Shown: positions 52,505 to 61,496 of the stretch, in pieces | How positions within the stretch are numbered: the first letter of the stretch is position 1 | How the letters are laid out: the number at the start of each line of letters is the position of its first letter | Origin: JAXMCI01 sp046349435 | GTDB lineage: Bacteria; Pseudomonadota; Alphaproteobacteria; Dongiales; Dongiaceae | Reading direction: 5' to 3' | Assembly: GCA_046349435.1 (NCBI GenBank) | Contig: JAXMCI010000038.1 | Span: forward strand, 10,874 to 74,873 | Length of the DNA: 64,000 bases | Translations under genes and position numbers: made by a program | The notes under the pieces: generated by a model | What the model was told of the DNA's origin: nothing | Database searches by the model: none | The model's input: the letters and a program-made list of their open reading frames with translations, nothing else

Positions 52505-53893
52505 ATGCAGCGGACATTGATCAGGAACGCGACGATCATCACCATGGACCCGAAGATCGGCGATCTTCGCGGCGGCGACATCCTGCTGGACGGCAAGCGC
52601 ATCGCCGCGGTGGGGCGCGATCTCGGCCCAGTCGACGCCGCGGTGATCGACGGCACCGACATGATCGCCATTCCGGGCTTCGTCGACAGCCACCGCCATA
52701 CCTGGCAATGCCTGCTCCGCTCCGCCGCCGTCGACTGGAGCCTCGCCCAGTATTTCGCCGGCGTGCGCGGCGTCATGGGGGGGCTCTACACCGCCGACGA
52801 CATGTACATCGCCAACTATGCCGGCGCGCTGGAGGCGCTGGATGGCGGCATCACCACCCTCTACGACTGGTCGCACTGCAACAACACGCCGGACCACCCC
52901 GACGCCGGCATCAAGGCATTGCGGGATTCCGGGATCCGCGCCGTCTACGGCTACGGCAACGCCAACCGCGAATGGTTTCCGATCAGCGACCGGCGGACCG
53001 ACTTCGACGATGTCCGCCGGGTTCGCCGGACGCACTTCGCCTCCGACGACGATCTCGTCACCATGGCCTTCGCGGCGCGCGGGCCGCAGGCGGCGACGCT
53101 CGAGGTGACGGAGGAGGATTTCCGCACGGCACGCGACCTCGGCCTGCGCGTCACGGTCCATGCCGGGGACGGCGTGTGGGGCCTCAACGGGCCGGTCCGC
53201 CAGATGCACGAGAAGGGCCTGCTCGGCCCGCACGTCACCTACGTGCATTGCTGCAGCCTCGCCGACGACGAGTTCAAGATCATCGCCGATACCGGCGGCA
53301 CCGCCTCGCTGTCGGTCGAGGTCGAGATGAACATGGGGCACGGCAACCCGGCGACGCTCCGCCTGCTCGAGGCCGGGGTGCGGCCGAGCATCTCCATCGA
53401 CATCTGCACCTCGGTCGGCGGGGACATGTTCACGCAGATGCGGATATTGCTGGCCGCCTCGCGCGGCCTTGCCAACGCGAAGGCGATCGGGGAGCGCCGG
53501 ATCCTCGATCCGCTGCCGCTCACCGCGCGCGAGATCCTCGATTTCGCCACCATGCAGGGGGCGAAGGCCTGCGGCCTGGACGGCAGGATCGGCTCGCTGA
53601 CGCCGGGCAAGGACGCCGATCTCGTGCTGATCGACACCAATGCGATCAATCTCTTCCCGGCCAACAATCCGGTCGGCGCCGTGGTGACGGCGGCGCATTC
53701 CGGCAATGTCGACACGGTGATCGTGCAGGGCCGCGTCCGGAAGCGGCACGGCAAGCTCGTCGACGTCGATCCGCGGGCGCTGCGCGGCCGCCTGGAGAGC
53801 GCGGCCGACGATCTCTTCCGCCGGGCCGGGGTGCCGCGCGACGGAACCTGGCTGCCCCAGCCCTATGTCGAAGGCGCGCAGACCAGCCGGTAG
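52505..53893 (+). CDS. Amidohydrolase of the AtzA/TrzN/SsnA-like family
   Basis: A 462-residue cytosolic metal-dependent hydrolase. The first metal motif is GFVDSHRHTWQ near residue 60, the central His VTVHAGDGVWG near 219, THV-type HVTYVHCC near 247 and the Asp region SISIDICTSVGGD near 297; PGKDADLVLID near 368 ends the composite domain. The family deaminates or dechlorinates triazines, guanine, adenosine-like or chlorinated ring compounds. GGAGCGATGAC precedes ATG 52505. Confidence 0.9.
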   Translation: MQRTLIRNATIITMDPKIGDLRGGDILLDGKRIAAVGRDLGPVDAAVIDGTDMIAIPGFVDSHRHTWQCLLRSAAVDWSLAQYFAGVRGVMGGLYTADDMYIANYAGALEALDGGITTLYDWSHCNNTPDHPDAGIKALRDSGIRAVYGYGNANREWFPISDRRTDFDDVRRVRRTHFASDDDLVTMAFAARGPQAATLEVTEEDFRTARDLGLRVTVHAGDGVWGLNGPVRQMHEKGLLGPHVTYVHCCSLADDEFKIIADTGGTASLSVEVEMNMGHGNPATLRLLEAGVRPSISIDICTSVGGDMFTQMRILLAASRGLANAKAIGERRILDPLPLTAREILDFATMQGAKACGLDGRIGSLTPGKDADLVLIDTNAINLFPANNPVGAVVTAAHSGNVDTVIVQGRVRKRHGKLVDVDPRALRGRLESAADDLFRRAGVPRDGTWLPQPYVEGAQTSR

Positions 53894-53912
53894 GGTGCCT
53901 GGCGCCGGCCGG

Positions 53913-54608
53913 CTACGGCGACTTGCGGCGGGCCTTCACCGACCGGCCGTCGGGCGCGCGCAGGATCAGGGCCCCGTCGGGCTCGATCGCAAAGCTGGCG
54001 ATCTTTCCCAGCAGGGCCAGGAGCTGCTGCTCCTGCTCCATGGCCGGCTCCGGGCACATCATCATCGAAGATCCGCCCGGCGCGGTGCTCAGGCCCTCGC
54101 CGGTGAGGGCATAGGTGCCGAAGAACCTGTTGCAAGAGGCATCGCCGCTCAGCTGGCCGTCGACGCCGAAGCTCAGCGAGGGGTGCGTCGTGGCGTCGAC
54201 CGGCTTACCCGCGATCGCCTCGACCGCCCAATCGCCCCGCAGGAGGCTGGCCGGCTCGCCGCCGCAACCTGCGTAGGTCGTGCTTCCCGCCTGGACCGTG
54301 ACGCGCGCGGGGTACGGCATGCCGCTCATCGAGTCGACGCAGATCTGGCTCGCGATGGTGACCGAGAACGGCTCGGCGCCGCTCGTCGACCGATAGGTCT
54401 CGCTGCCCTCGCCCTTCTGCACGGCGGGCAGCGGCGAGATCGTCATGGTCTTGCCATCGAGCGTCTGGAAGGTGATCCCCGCGTCGGTCCTGGTCAGGCT
54501 CCAGCCGGGCTCGTTGCCGCGCGCGCGGAAGGCGGCCGAGTCCGCCGCGGCCGCCGCGGAGACCAGCAGCAGCGCGGCCAGGGTCGCGGCAATTCGTGCG
54601 AACGCCAT
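53913..54608 (-). CDS. META domain (DUF306) secreted protein
   Basis: A 231-residue protein with a signal peptide (MAFARIAATLAALLLVSAAAAA), an N-terminal domain with RARGNEPGWSLTRTDAGI of the COG3650 type, and a C-terminal META/HslJ domain: LRGDWAVEAIAGKPV, SCNRFFGTYAL, MMMCPEPAMEQEQQLL and GALILRAPDG. The Cys pair around SCNRFF and MMCPE is conserved in META domains. GGGAGGA precedes ATG 54608; an ATG at 54641 is less likely. Role unknown, often stress-related envelope proteins. Confidence 0.87.
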   Translation of the reverse strand: MAFARIAATLAALLLVSAAAAADSAAFRARGNEPGWSLTRTDAGITFQTLDGKTMTISPLPAVQKGEGSETYRSTSGAEPFSVTIASQICVDSMSGMPYPARVTVQAGSTTYAGCGGEPASLLRGDWAVEAIAGKPVDATTHPSLSFGVDGQLSGDASCNRFFGTYALTGEGLSTAPGGSSMMMCPEPAMEQEQQLLALLGKIASFAIEPDGALILRAPDGRSVKARRKSP

Positions 54609-54708
54609 CGCGAGTCCTCCCTTCGTTCCGTCCTCTTCCATCGCGACGCGGCCCTCTCCTCACGCTCTCATGCCCGGGGGGCGGCGCGGTGCCGGCCAGC
54701 GGCCCAGG

Positions 54709-54741
54709 CTCGACTGTACGCCAAGGCCGTGCCGGATCAAA
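54709..54741 (+). promoter_or_regulatory. Promoter-like element shared with 56484-56516
   Basis: CTCGACTGTAC...GGATCAA matches CTTGACTGTAC...GGATCAA at 56484-56516 in sequence and spacing. As a promoter it would give TCGACT-N16-CCGGAT, weaker than the second copy, about 155 bases ahead of the 2H phosphoesterase gene. Confidence 0.4.
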
Positions 54742-54889
54742 ACCGGAGAGCCGCGCCGGCTCGCCGCACCCGCCCGTGCCTTGACGATCCCGGCGAACTG
54801 GGCAAGGCTACGCTTCAAAATTGCCATCGCTCGCATCAATGTCGAGTCATCGGGGATGTCGGATCGTTCCAGATGCAGGGAGGCGCCGC

Positions 54890-55522
54890 ATGACCCTGAT
54901 CGCGATCAACGTGCTTCTGGACCCGGACGCCGCCACGGTCGAGAAGGCGCTGGCAGTGAATGCCAGGCTGCGGCAGGACTTTCCCGACGGCTTCGCCCTC
55001 GACGCCGACCACGCCCCGCACATCACGGTCCTCCAGCGGTTCGTGCGGCTGGCGGATCTCGATGCCGTCGCGAATGCCGCACGGGAAGTGCTGCGCACCG
55101 TGCAGCCGATCAAACTGGCAAGCCGTGCGACCGGCTACTATGACCTCGCCTACAAGAATCTCGGGCTCATGGGCATCGTCATCGAGCCGACCAAGGATTT
55201 GCGGCGTCTGCAGGCGAGGATCATCGACGCCCTCGCCCCGTTCGCTGCGGAGAAGGGGACGGCGGACGCGTTCGCTCCTCGGCTGGATGGCGGCGCGATC
55301 AGCCAGCCGACGGTGGACTACGTGAACGGCTTCGTGCCGTCCCGCACCGGCAAGAACTACCATCCTCACCTGACCGTGGGCATCGGCACCCGTCCCTTCG
55401 TGGACGCCCTGAAGGCCGAGCCGTTCGAGCCTTTCACCGTCGCGCCGGTGTCCGTCAGCCTCTACCAGGTGGGCGACTACGGCGTCGCCCAGAGGAAGCT
55501 CCATGAGCTCGGCCGCTGCTGA
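54890..55522 (+). CDS. 2H phosphoesterase (2'-5' RNA ligase-like) protein
   Basis: A 210-residue protein with two His-containing strand motifs, PHITVLQRF near residue 43 and HPHLTVGIG near 158, the HxTx pair of the 2H superfamily. It is longer than ThpR (8261-8800) and not closely similar. Substrates may be cyclic phosphates of RNA or nucleotides. ATG 54890 follows GGGAGG. Its 3' end overlaps the HAD gene by 20 bases, so the two form an operon. Confidence 0.82.
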   Translation: MTLIAINVLLDPDAATVEKALAVNARLRQDFPDGFALDADHAPHITVLQRFVRLADLDAVANAAREVLRTVQPIKLASRATGYYDLAYKNLGLMGIVIEPTKDLRRLQARIIDALAPFAAEKGTADAFAPRLDGGAISQPTVDYVNGFVPSRTGKNYHPHLTVGIGTRPFVDALKAEPFEPFTVAPVSVSLYQVGDYGVAQRKLHELGRC

Positions 55523-56450
55523 TCCGCTTCCCTCCTGGAACGATTGTGCCGCGAAGCGGGAACTGCTCGCGTTCGTCGCCAGGACCACGACCGAGGGTTC
55601 GCCGGATTTCCTGCCGCCCGCGGAACGCATCGCCGTCCATGACAACGATGGCACGCTCTGGCCCGAGAATCCGATGCCGTTCCAGGCGGCCTTCGCCATC
55701 GACGCGCTGAGGCAGCGCGTCCTGACGGAGCCCGGCCTCGCTGCGGAGCCCCTGGTGCAGGCGGCGCTGGCCGGCGACTTCGCCAAGCTCCTGGAAGGCG
55801 AGCACTTCGACGGGCTGATGCGGGTCGTGGCCCTCACCCATGCCGGAATGACCACCGACGCGTTCGGCGACGCCGTGGCGGCGTGGCTCGCCTCGGCCAG
55901 GCATCCGCGATACGGCAGGCGCTATGACCAGCTCACCTACCTGCCCATGCAGGAGCTGCTGCGCCATCTGCGCGCCAACGGCTTCAAGAACTTCATCGTC
56001 TCCGGCGGCGGCGCGGACTTCATGCGTGTCTGGGTCGAACGCGTGTACGGCATCCCGCCGGAGCAGGTCGTGGGCTCGACGGCGCGGACGACGTTCGAGC
56101 TGCGCGAGAGCGGACCGGTGCTGACCAAGACGCTCGACTACCTGTTCGTCAACGACCGGCAGGGCAAGCCGGTCGGCATCCATCAATTCATCGGCCGCCG
56201 ACCCGTCCTGTGCTGCGGAAACAGCGACGGCGACCATGCGATGCTGCAATACACCACGATCGACAACCCGCGCCCGAGCTTCGGCCTCATCCTGCACCAC
56301 ACCGACGGCGAGCGCGAATACGCCTACGACGCCGTGACGAAGAGCACCGGCAAGCTGCGCGAGGCCCTCAGGGAAGCGCCCGAGCGCGGCTGGCTTGTCG
56401 TCGACATGAAGCAGGACTGGAACGTCGTATTCAGCCCCGAGCAGCGGTGA
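55503..56450 (+). CDS. HAD superfamily hydrolase (phosphoserine phosphatase-like)
   Basis: A 315-residue HAD phosphatase. Motif I is AVHDNDGTLWPE near residue 45, motif II FIVSGGGADFMRV near 165 and motif III/IV CCGNSDGDHAMLQYT near 240, in the order of phosphoserine-phosphatase-like proteins. No signal peptide is seen. It overlaps the upstream 2H gene. Its substrate is not predictable. Confidence 0.88.
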   Translation: MSSAAADPLPSWNDCAAKRELLAFVARTTTEGSPDFLPPAERIAVHDNDGTLWPENPMPFQAAFAIDALRQRVLTEPGLAAEPLVQAALAGDFAKLLEGEHFDGLMRVVALTHAGMTTDAFGDAVAAWLASARHPRYGRRYDQLTYLPMQELLRHLRANGFKNFIVSGGGADFMRVWVERVYGIPPEQVVGSTARTTFELRESGPVLTKTLDYLFVNDRQGKPVGIHQFIGRRPVLCCGNSDGDHAMLQYTTIDNPRPSFGLILHHTDGEREYAYDAVTKSTGKLREALREAPERGWLVVDMKQDWNVVFSPEQR

Positions 56451-56484
56451 CGCATGCGCCGCCGGCGGCGGCCCCGCCCCAAGC

Positions 56485-56512
56485 TTGACTGTACTGCAGG
56501 CCCGCATAGGAT
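56485..56512 (+). promoter_or_regulatory. Promoter upstream of the outer-membrane barrel gene
   Basis: TTGACT (56485-56490) and TAGGAT (56507-56512) are spaced by 16 bases, 62 bases before ATG 56574, and form part of an element repeated at 54709-54741. Confidence 0.55.
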
Positions 56513-56573
56513 CAAGGTGGAGGATGCGTGCCGAGCGCTTCTCGGCAACATGGGACGTCGCCGGGGGCTATTC

Positions 56574-57422
56574 ATGAGACGGGTTGGTAGCCGGATCGCA
56601 GCCATCGCCGTCGCCGGCGTGATGACCTTGACATCGACCCTCCCGGCCCTTGCTCACGACGACGTCGAGTCGATGAGCGAGTCCGACATCGCCAGGGAGC
56701 TGCAGAATCCGGTCGCCGACCTGATCAGCGTGCCGTTCCAGAACAACGTCAACACCGGCTTCGGGCCCGAGCGGGGCACGCTGAACGTGCTGAACATCCA
56801 GCCGGTGGTGCCGTTCGACCTGAACGACGACTGGAACCTGATCACGCGCGTCATCCTGCCAGTGACCTGGCAGCCGCGGCTCGTGCCCGGCGGCGATTCC
56901 GCCTTCGGCCTGGGCAACACCCTGGCGTCGCTCTTCCTCTCGCCTTCCCGGCCGATGGGTGGGTTCATCTGGGGCATCGGCCCCGCCATCAGCATACCGA
57001 CGGCAACCGAGACGCGGCTCGGCTCCAACATCTGGGGGGCCGGTCCCTCGGCCGTTGCCCTGCGCATGGACGGGCCCTGGGTCTATGGCGCCTTGATCAG
57101 CAACGTCTGGTCGTTCGGCGGGCAATCGGGCCCCGGCGGCAACAAGTACAACGTCTTCACCCTGCAGCCGTTCGTGAACTACAACTTTGGCGGCGGCTGG
57201 TACGCCACCACCTCGCCGATCATCAACGCCAACTGGCTTGCCGAGGACGACCAGCGATGGACGGTGCCGATCGGCGCCGGCTTCGGCAAGGTGATCCGGC
57301 TGTTCAACACCTTGCCGGTGAACCTGCAGGTCGCGGCCTACTACAACGTCGTCCGCCCGGACCATATCGGGCCGGTCTGGCAGATCCGCAGCTCGGTCAC
57401 CTTCGTCCTGCCCTCGTTCTGA
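56574..57422 (+). CDS. Outer-membrane beta-barrel transporter-like protein (MetA-like)
   Basis: A 282-residue exported protein with a signal peptide (MRRVGSRIAAIAVAGVMTLTSTLPALA) and strand-rich repeats with aromatic ends (NVLNIQPVVPFDLNDDWNLITRVILPVTW, GGWYATTSPIINANW), ending in Phe (VTFVLPSF) as outer-membrane barrels do. It resembles the phenol-degradation MetA/SphA-like transporter family. ATG 56574 is used; ATG 56550 is in frame. It is followed by two DUF1254 genes. Confidence 0.78.
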   Translation: MRRVGSRIAAIAVAGVMTLTSTLPALAHDDVESMSESDIARELQNPVADLISVPFQNNVNTGFGPERGTLNVLNIQPVVPFDLNDDWNLITRVILPVTWQPRLVPGGDSAFGLGNTLASLFLSPSRPMGGFIWGIGPAISIPTATETRLGSNIWGAGPSAVALRMDGPWVYGALISNVWSFGGQSGPGGNKYNVFTLQPFVNYNFGGGWYATTSPIINANWLAEDDQRWTVPIGAGFGKVIRLFNTLPVNLQVAAYYNVVRPDHIGPVWQIRSSVTFVLPSF

Positions 57423-57440
57423 AATCGGCACAGGCCGGCC

Positions 57441-58822
57441 GTGCAAGGGCGGCCGCGGGCCAGACCTGCGTATCTCCAAAAGGTGGCGCTGACCCCGAAG
57501 GAAGCCCGTGAGATCGCCTGCGAAGCCTATATCTACGGCTTCCCGCTGGTGGACAGCTACCGGATCAACCACGCCTATTTCGTCGATCGGGGCAGCAGCG
57601 AGTTCAAGGCGCCGTGGAACGAGATCGCCAGTATCGCCCGCGTCTTCACGCCGGAGGACAAGGCCATCCAGACACCGAATTCGGATACGCCTTACTCCTT
57701 CGCGGGACTGGACCTGCGGGCCGAGCCGATGGTGCTCACCATCCCGCCGATCGAGACGGGCCGGTATTTCTCGGTGCAGCTGCTCGATGCCTACACCCAC
57801 AACTTCGACTACATCGGCAGCCGGACCACCGGCAACGGCGGCGGCCGGTACCTGATCGCCGGGCCAGGCTGGGCCGGCGAGGCGCCGGTCGGAGTCGACA
57901 AGGTGTTCCGCTCCGAGACCGAGATCTGCTTCGCCTTCTATCGCACCCAGCTCCTCGACCCGGCGGACCTCGACAAGGTCAAGGCCATCCAGGCGCAGTA
58001 CCGGGTCACGCCCTTGTCGGCGTTCACGGGTGCGCCGCCGCCGCCCGCGCCGCCTGCTCTCGACTTCGTCAAGCCGCTCCCCGTCGAGGAGCAGCGCACG
58101 TCGCCGGCCTTCTTCGGCGTGCTGAGCTTCGTGCTGGGATACTGCCCCGTGCATCCCTCGGAAAGAGAGTTCCGCGACCGCCTTGCACGGCTGGGCATCG
58201 GCGGGGGAAGCGGCTTCGATCCGGCCCGATGGCCGGCCGAGGTGCTGCAGGCCGTGAGGGACGGCATGAGCGACGCCTGGGCGAGGTTCGCCGCCTTCAA
58301 GGCCAGCGACATCGACACGCTGAAGGTGACCGCCGGCGACGTGTTCGGGACACGGGCATATCTCCAGAACCGTTATCTCCATCGGATGGCCGGGGCCGTC
58401 CTCGGCATCTACGGAAACTCCAAGGAGGAGGCGCTCTATCCTCTCTATCTCGTGGATGCCGAAGGGGCGCAGCCCGATGCATCGAAGAAGAGCTATGCGC
58501 TCCGCTTCGCGGCAGACCAGCTCCCGCCCGTCGACTTCTTCTGGTCGCTCACGCTCTACGAGCTTCCGTCGAGCCTGCTCTGCGCCAATGCGCTCGACCG
58601 CTATCTCATCAACTCGCCCATGCTGCCGAAGCTGAAGCGCGACGCGGATGGCGGCGTCACGATCCGATCCAGCACGCCTCGCCCGGCGCCGAGCGCGAAG
58701 CCAACTGGCTTCCCGCGCCGCAGGGCCCGTTCTTCATGGTTCTCCGTCTCTACGGACCGCAGGCCGCAGCGATCTCCGGCGCCTGGAAGCAGCCGCCGCT
58801 CCAACCGTTGGCACTGTCCTGA
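57441..58822 (+). pseudogene. DUF1254/DUF1214 protein with a C-terminal frameshift
   Basis: The coding region starts at GTG 57441 or 57483 and reads as a DUF1254 protein (EAYIYGFPLVDSYRINHAYF, TPNSDTPYSFAGLDLRAEPMVL, DADGGVTI). Near 58665, after GTCACGATCCG, one base is missing; the normal end IQHASPGAEREANWLPAPQ and FMVLRLYGP continues in the next frame to 58822. Unshifted translation would run to 58841 with an unrelated tail. It could be a recent mutation or a sequencing error. The family is of unknown function, often next to outer-membrane transporters. Confidence 0.8.
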
Positions 58823-58837
58823 CAGGAGTCTTGCAAC

Positions 58838-59779
58838 ATGACGAGGGTCACCCCCGAGACCTACATCCGCGCCGAGAGCGACCGCAGCTTCGCGAACATT
58901 CAGGCGCTGGCCGGCGGGGTCAACCGCTGGTACCACATCCGCAAGCCGACGCCGCTCGATGCCCAGACGATCATCAGGATGAACCGCGACACGCTCTATT
59001 CGGTCGCAATCATCGACACCGCCAAGGGCGCGTCGATCGTCCTGCCGAAGGTTCCCGCTGGCCGCTTCATCTCCGCGCAGGTGATCGACAACGACCATTA
59101 CTGCCCCGCGGTATTCTACGAGGCCGGCAGGCATGCGCTCCCGAGCGACACGCGCCATGTGTGCGTCGCGGTACGGATCCAGCTGCTCGATCCGGGCGAC
59201 GCGGCGGAAGTCGCCCTGGTGAATGGCCTGCAGGACATGCTGGCCCTCGAGGCCGGCTCCGCCGAGCCGTTCCAGCCGCCGGCCTGGGACCCGGAGTCGC
59301 TGAAAGCGCTCACCGCCGAATACGCCGCGAAGGCGAAGGCGCTGACCGGCTTCCGAGGGCTGATGGGCCCGCGCGGAACGGTCGACGAGGCAAACCGCCA
59401 CCTGGTCGCCGCCGCCGGCTGGGGGCTCAACCCCGATTCCGATGCGACATATCTCAACTACGCCGGCGAGCATGAGGCGGACCGCGCCTACACGGCCACC
59501 TACGAGGTTCCGGAAAACGGCGCCTTCTGGTCGATCACGGTCTACGGCGCCGACGGCTACATGAAGTCCGACAACAACATTCTCAACAGCTCGAACGTGA
59601 CGCTGAACGACGACGGGACCTTCACGGTCTTCTTCGGCTCGCGGGAGCTCTGCGGCAACGTCCCCAACAGGCTCGACATCGCGCCGGGCTGGAACTTCGC
59701 CATGCGCGTGTATCGGCCGGGCCCCAGCGTTCTCAATGGCGGGTACGCCTTGCCGGCAGTGCGACCGGTTCAACGATAG
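58838..59779 (+). CDS. DUF1254/DUF1214 domain protein
   Basis: A 313-residue paralogue of the preceding protein, with intact ends: YIRAESDRSFANIQALAGGVNRWYHIRKPTP, MNRDTLYSVAIIDTAKGASIVLP at residues 48-70, and the C-terminal DUF1214 block ENGAFWSITVYGADGYM...NILNSSNVTLNDDGTFTVFFG. GGAGTCTTGCAAC precedes ATG 58838. The cellular role is unknown; no signal peptide is seen. It lies 15 bases after the frameshifted paralogue and may now be the only functional copy. Confidence 0.88.
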   Translation: MTRVTPETYIRAESDRSFANIQALAGGVNRWYHIRKPTPLDAQTIIRMNRDTLYSVAIIDTAKGASIVLPKVPAGRFISAQVIDNDHYCPAVFYEAGRHALPSDTRHVCVAVRIQLLDPGDAAEVALVNGLQDMLALEAGSAEPFQPPAWDPESLKALTAEYAAKAKALTGFRGLMGPRGTVDEANRHLVAAAGWGLNPDSDATYLNYAGEHEADRAYTATYEVPENGAFWSITVYGADGYMKSDNNILNSSNVTLNDDGTFTVFFGSRELCGNVPNRLDIAPGWNFAMRVYRPGPSVLNGGYALPAVRPVQR

Positions 59780-59901
59780 GTGCGCTGCGACAACATTCCT
59801 GCCGCTGGCCTGTCAGGCAGGTCGAGAGGATGATGACCATGAAGAGTGGAGCTGCGCTCGCGATGCAAAGCGAACACCCGATCTTCCGCAGAAGATGGGT
59901 C

Positions 59902-60621
59902 ATGAGGGGCGTGATGCGGCTGGTTCCCCTGCTGGCACTCGGCGTTCTTTCCCTGCTCGCCGCCGGATGCGCCTCCAGCAGCATCCAGCAGCAGCAGAGC
60001 ACCGCATATGCCGAGCATCTGCCTCGTCCCGCGCGGGTCGTCATCTATGATTTCGCCGGCAGCGCGCGCGAGGTGCCGCCCGATTCCGTGATCGTGCCCT
60101 ACTATCGGGAGCCCGATGTCCCGCAGACCCGGGAGGAGGCCGAGCTCGGCCGCCGCCTGGCCCGGCTCGTGACGGACAACCTGGTGCGGGAGCTCAACAG
60201 GTCTGGCATCTTCGCACTGCCGGCCGACGCCGCGCCGGTGCTGCATGTCGGCGACGCCATCGTCAGAGGCGAGTTCGTCACCGTCAACGAGGGCAACCGC
60301 CTGGCCCGCGTGCTGGTCGGCTTCGGCGCCGGTTCCGCCGAGCTGCAGACCCTGGTCGAGGCCTACGCGGTGACCGCGAACGGCCTGCGCCCGCTCGGCT
60401 CGGCGCAGATCGAATCGGCCGGCGGCAGGATGCCGGGCATGCTGCTGCCCGTCGGCATGGGGGCCGCCGCCGGGCGGGCCGCCACCAGCGCGGCGGTCAG
60501 CGGCGGGATGAATCTCGCCCAGGAAGCCGGCCCGGAGTCGATCGAGGGCGCCGCGCGGCGCACCGCCGGTCGAATCGCCGAGCTCATCGTCGACGCCTAC
60601 CGGAAGCGAGGCTGGCTCTAG
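59902..60621 (+). CDS. DUF4410-like lipoprotein
   Basis: A 239-residue lipoprotein with signal MRGVMRLVPLLALGVLSLLAAGC (Cys23). The mature part has VVIYDFAGSAREVP near residue 45, LVTDNLVRELNRSGIFALP near 95 and the gate GDAIVRGEFVTVNEGNRLARVLVGFGAGSAEL near 120, fitting the DUF4410 family of outer-membrane-associated lipoproteins. ATG 59902 is chosen because it gives a normal signal; ATG 59839 has a better ribosome site (GAGAGG) but would precede the signal by 21 residues. Confidence 0.8.
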   Translation: MRGVMRLVPLLALGVLSLLAAGCASSSIQQQQSTAYAEHLPRPARVVIYDFAGSAREVPPDSVIVPYYREPDVPQTREEAELGRRLARLVTDNLVRELNRSGIFALPADAAPVLHVGDAIVRGEFVTVNEGNRLARVLVGFGAGSAELQTLVEAYAVTANGLRPLGSAQIESAGGRMPGMLLPVGMGAAAGRAATSAAVSGGMNLAQEAGPESIEGAARRTAGRIAELIVDAYRKRGWL

Positions 60622-60794
60622 GCCTCCGCCCGGAGGCGCCGCGATCCGGGCGGTCGTTGACTCGACGGCAGACTCGCACCATCCTTGGCTTGGCCATTGT
60701 CGAGGGTCCGAAACGGCTTCGAAACCGACAGGGCCGATGATCGCGAGAGCACTCGCGCGGCGTTTGGGCAGACGAGCCCGGCAGGGGGAAACCA

Positions 60795-61349
60795 GTGGCA
60801 GCGGGATCAATGACGTCGACGGGCGGGCGCACGCAGCCGGCTTGGCTCTGCGTTCTTCTTGGCCTGATCTTCATCCTGGTCGGGATCGTCGTTCTCGGCG
60901 ACGTCGTCGCGGCGACGCTGCTCAGCGCGATCTTCATCGGCATCTGCGCCATCGTCGCCGGCGTGTTCGAGGTCGTGCATGCCTTCTGGACGAAGGGATG
61001 GGGCGGGTTCATCTGGCAGATCCTGCTCGGCGTCCTCTACGTCGTCAGCGGCATCGTCCTCGTCAGCCAGCCGGTTTCCGGCGCGCTGTTCCTGACCTGG
61101 GTGCTCGGCATCGTCATCCTGGTCTCGGGAATCGTCCGGACATTCGTCGGCTTCGGCAAGCTGGCGCATTTCGGCGGGCTGCTCGTGCTGTCCGGCCTCT
61201 TCGGCATCGTTGCCGGCCTCGTCATACTCTCCGGATGGCCGGTGACGGGACTCTGGGTGATCGGCTTCCTGCTCGGCATCGACCTCATGCTTCACGGCGT
61301 CGGCTGGATCGTCCTCGCCGTGCAGCCCGCGGCCAGGGCGGCTGCGTGA
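60795..61349 (+). CDS. HdeD-like (DUF308) membrane protein
   Basis: A 184-residue protein with six hydrophobic segments in three paired repeats, as in HdeD: LCVLLGLIFILVGIVVLGD, FIWQILLGVLYVVSGIVLVSQPV and LLVLSGLFGIVAGLVILSGWPVTGLWVIGFLLGIDLMLHGVGW. HdeD is linked to acid resistance in E. coli. GTG 60795 has AGGGGG 6 bases upstream; ATG 60810 is an in-frame alternative. The 173-base gap before it shows no clear promoter. Confidence 0.87.
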   Translation: MAAGSMTSTGGRTQPAWLCVLLGLIFILVGIVVLGDVVAATLLSAIFIGICAIVAGVFEVVHAFWTKGWGGFIWQILLGVLYVVSGIVLVSQPVSGALFLTWVLGIVILVSGIVRTFVGFGKLAHFGGLLVLSGLFGIVAGLVILSGWPVTGLWVIGFLLGIDLMLHGVGWIVLAVQPAARAAA

Positions 61350-61496
61350 GCTGCTGCTTCGGCAGGAGGCCGCCAGGGGACGCCGCAGGGCCTGTCGTCC
61401 TGCCGGCACCCGGCGCGACGACCTGACCCGTGCCTTCGACGCTCAGCCTGCGCGAGCCGGAGCTTTCTTGAAGAGACCGTCGGTTCGCAGCCGGCG

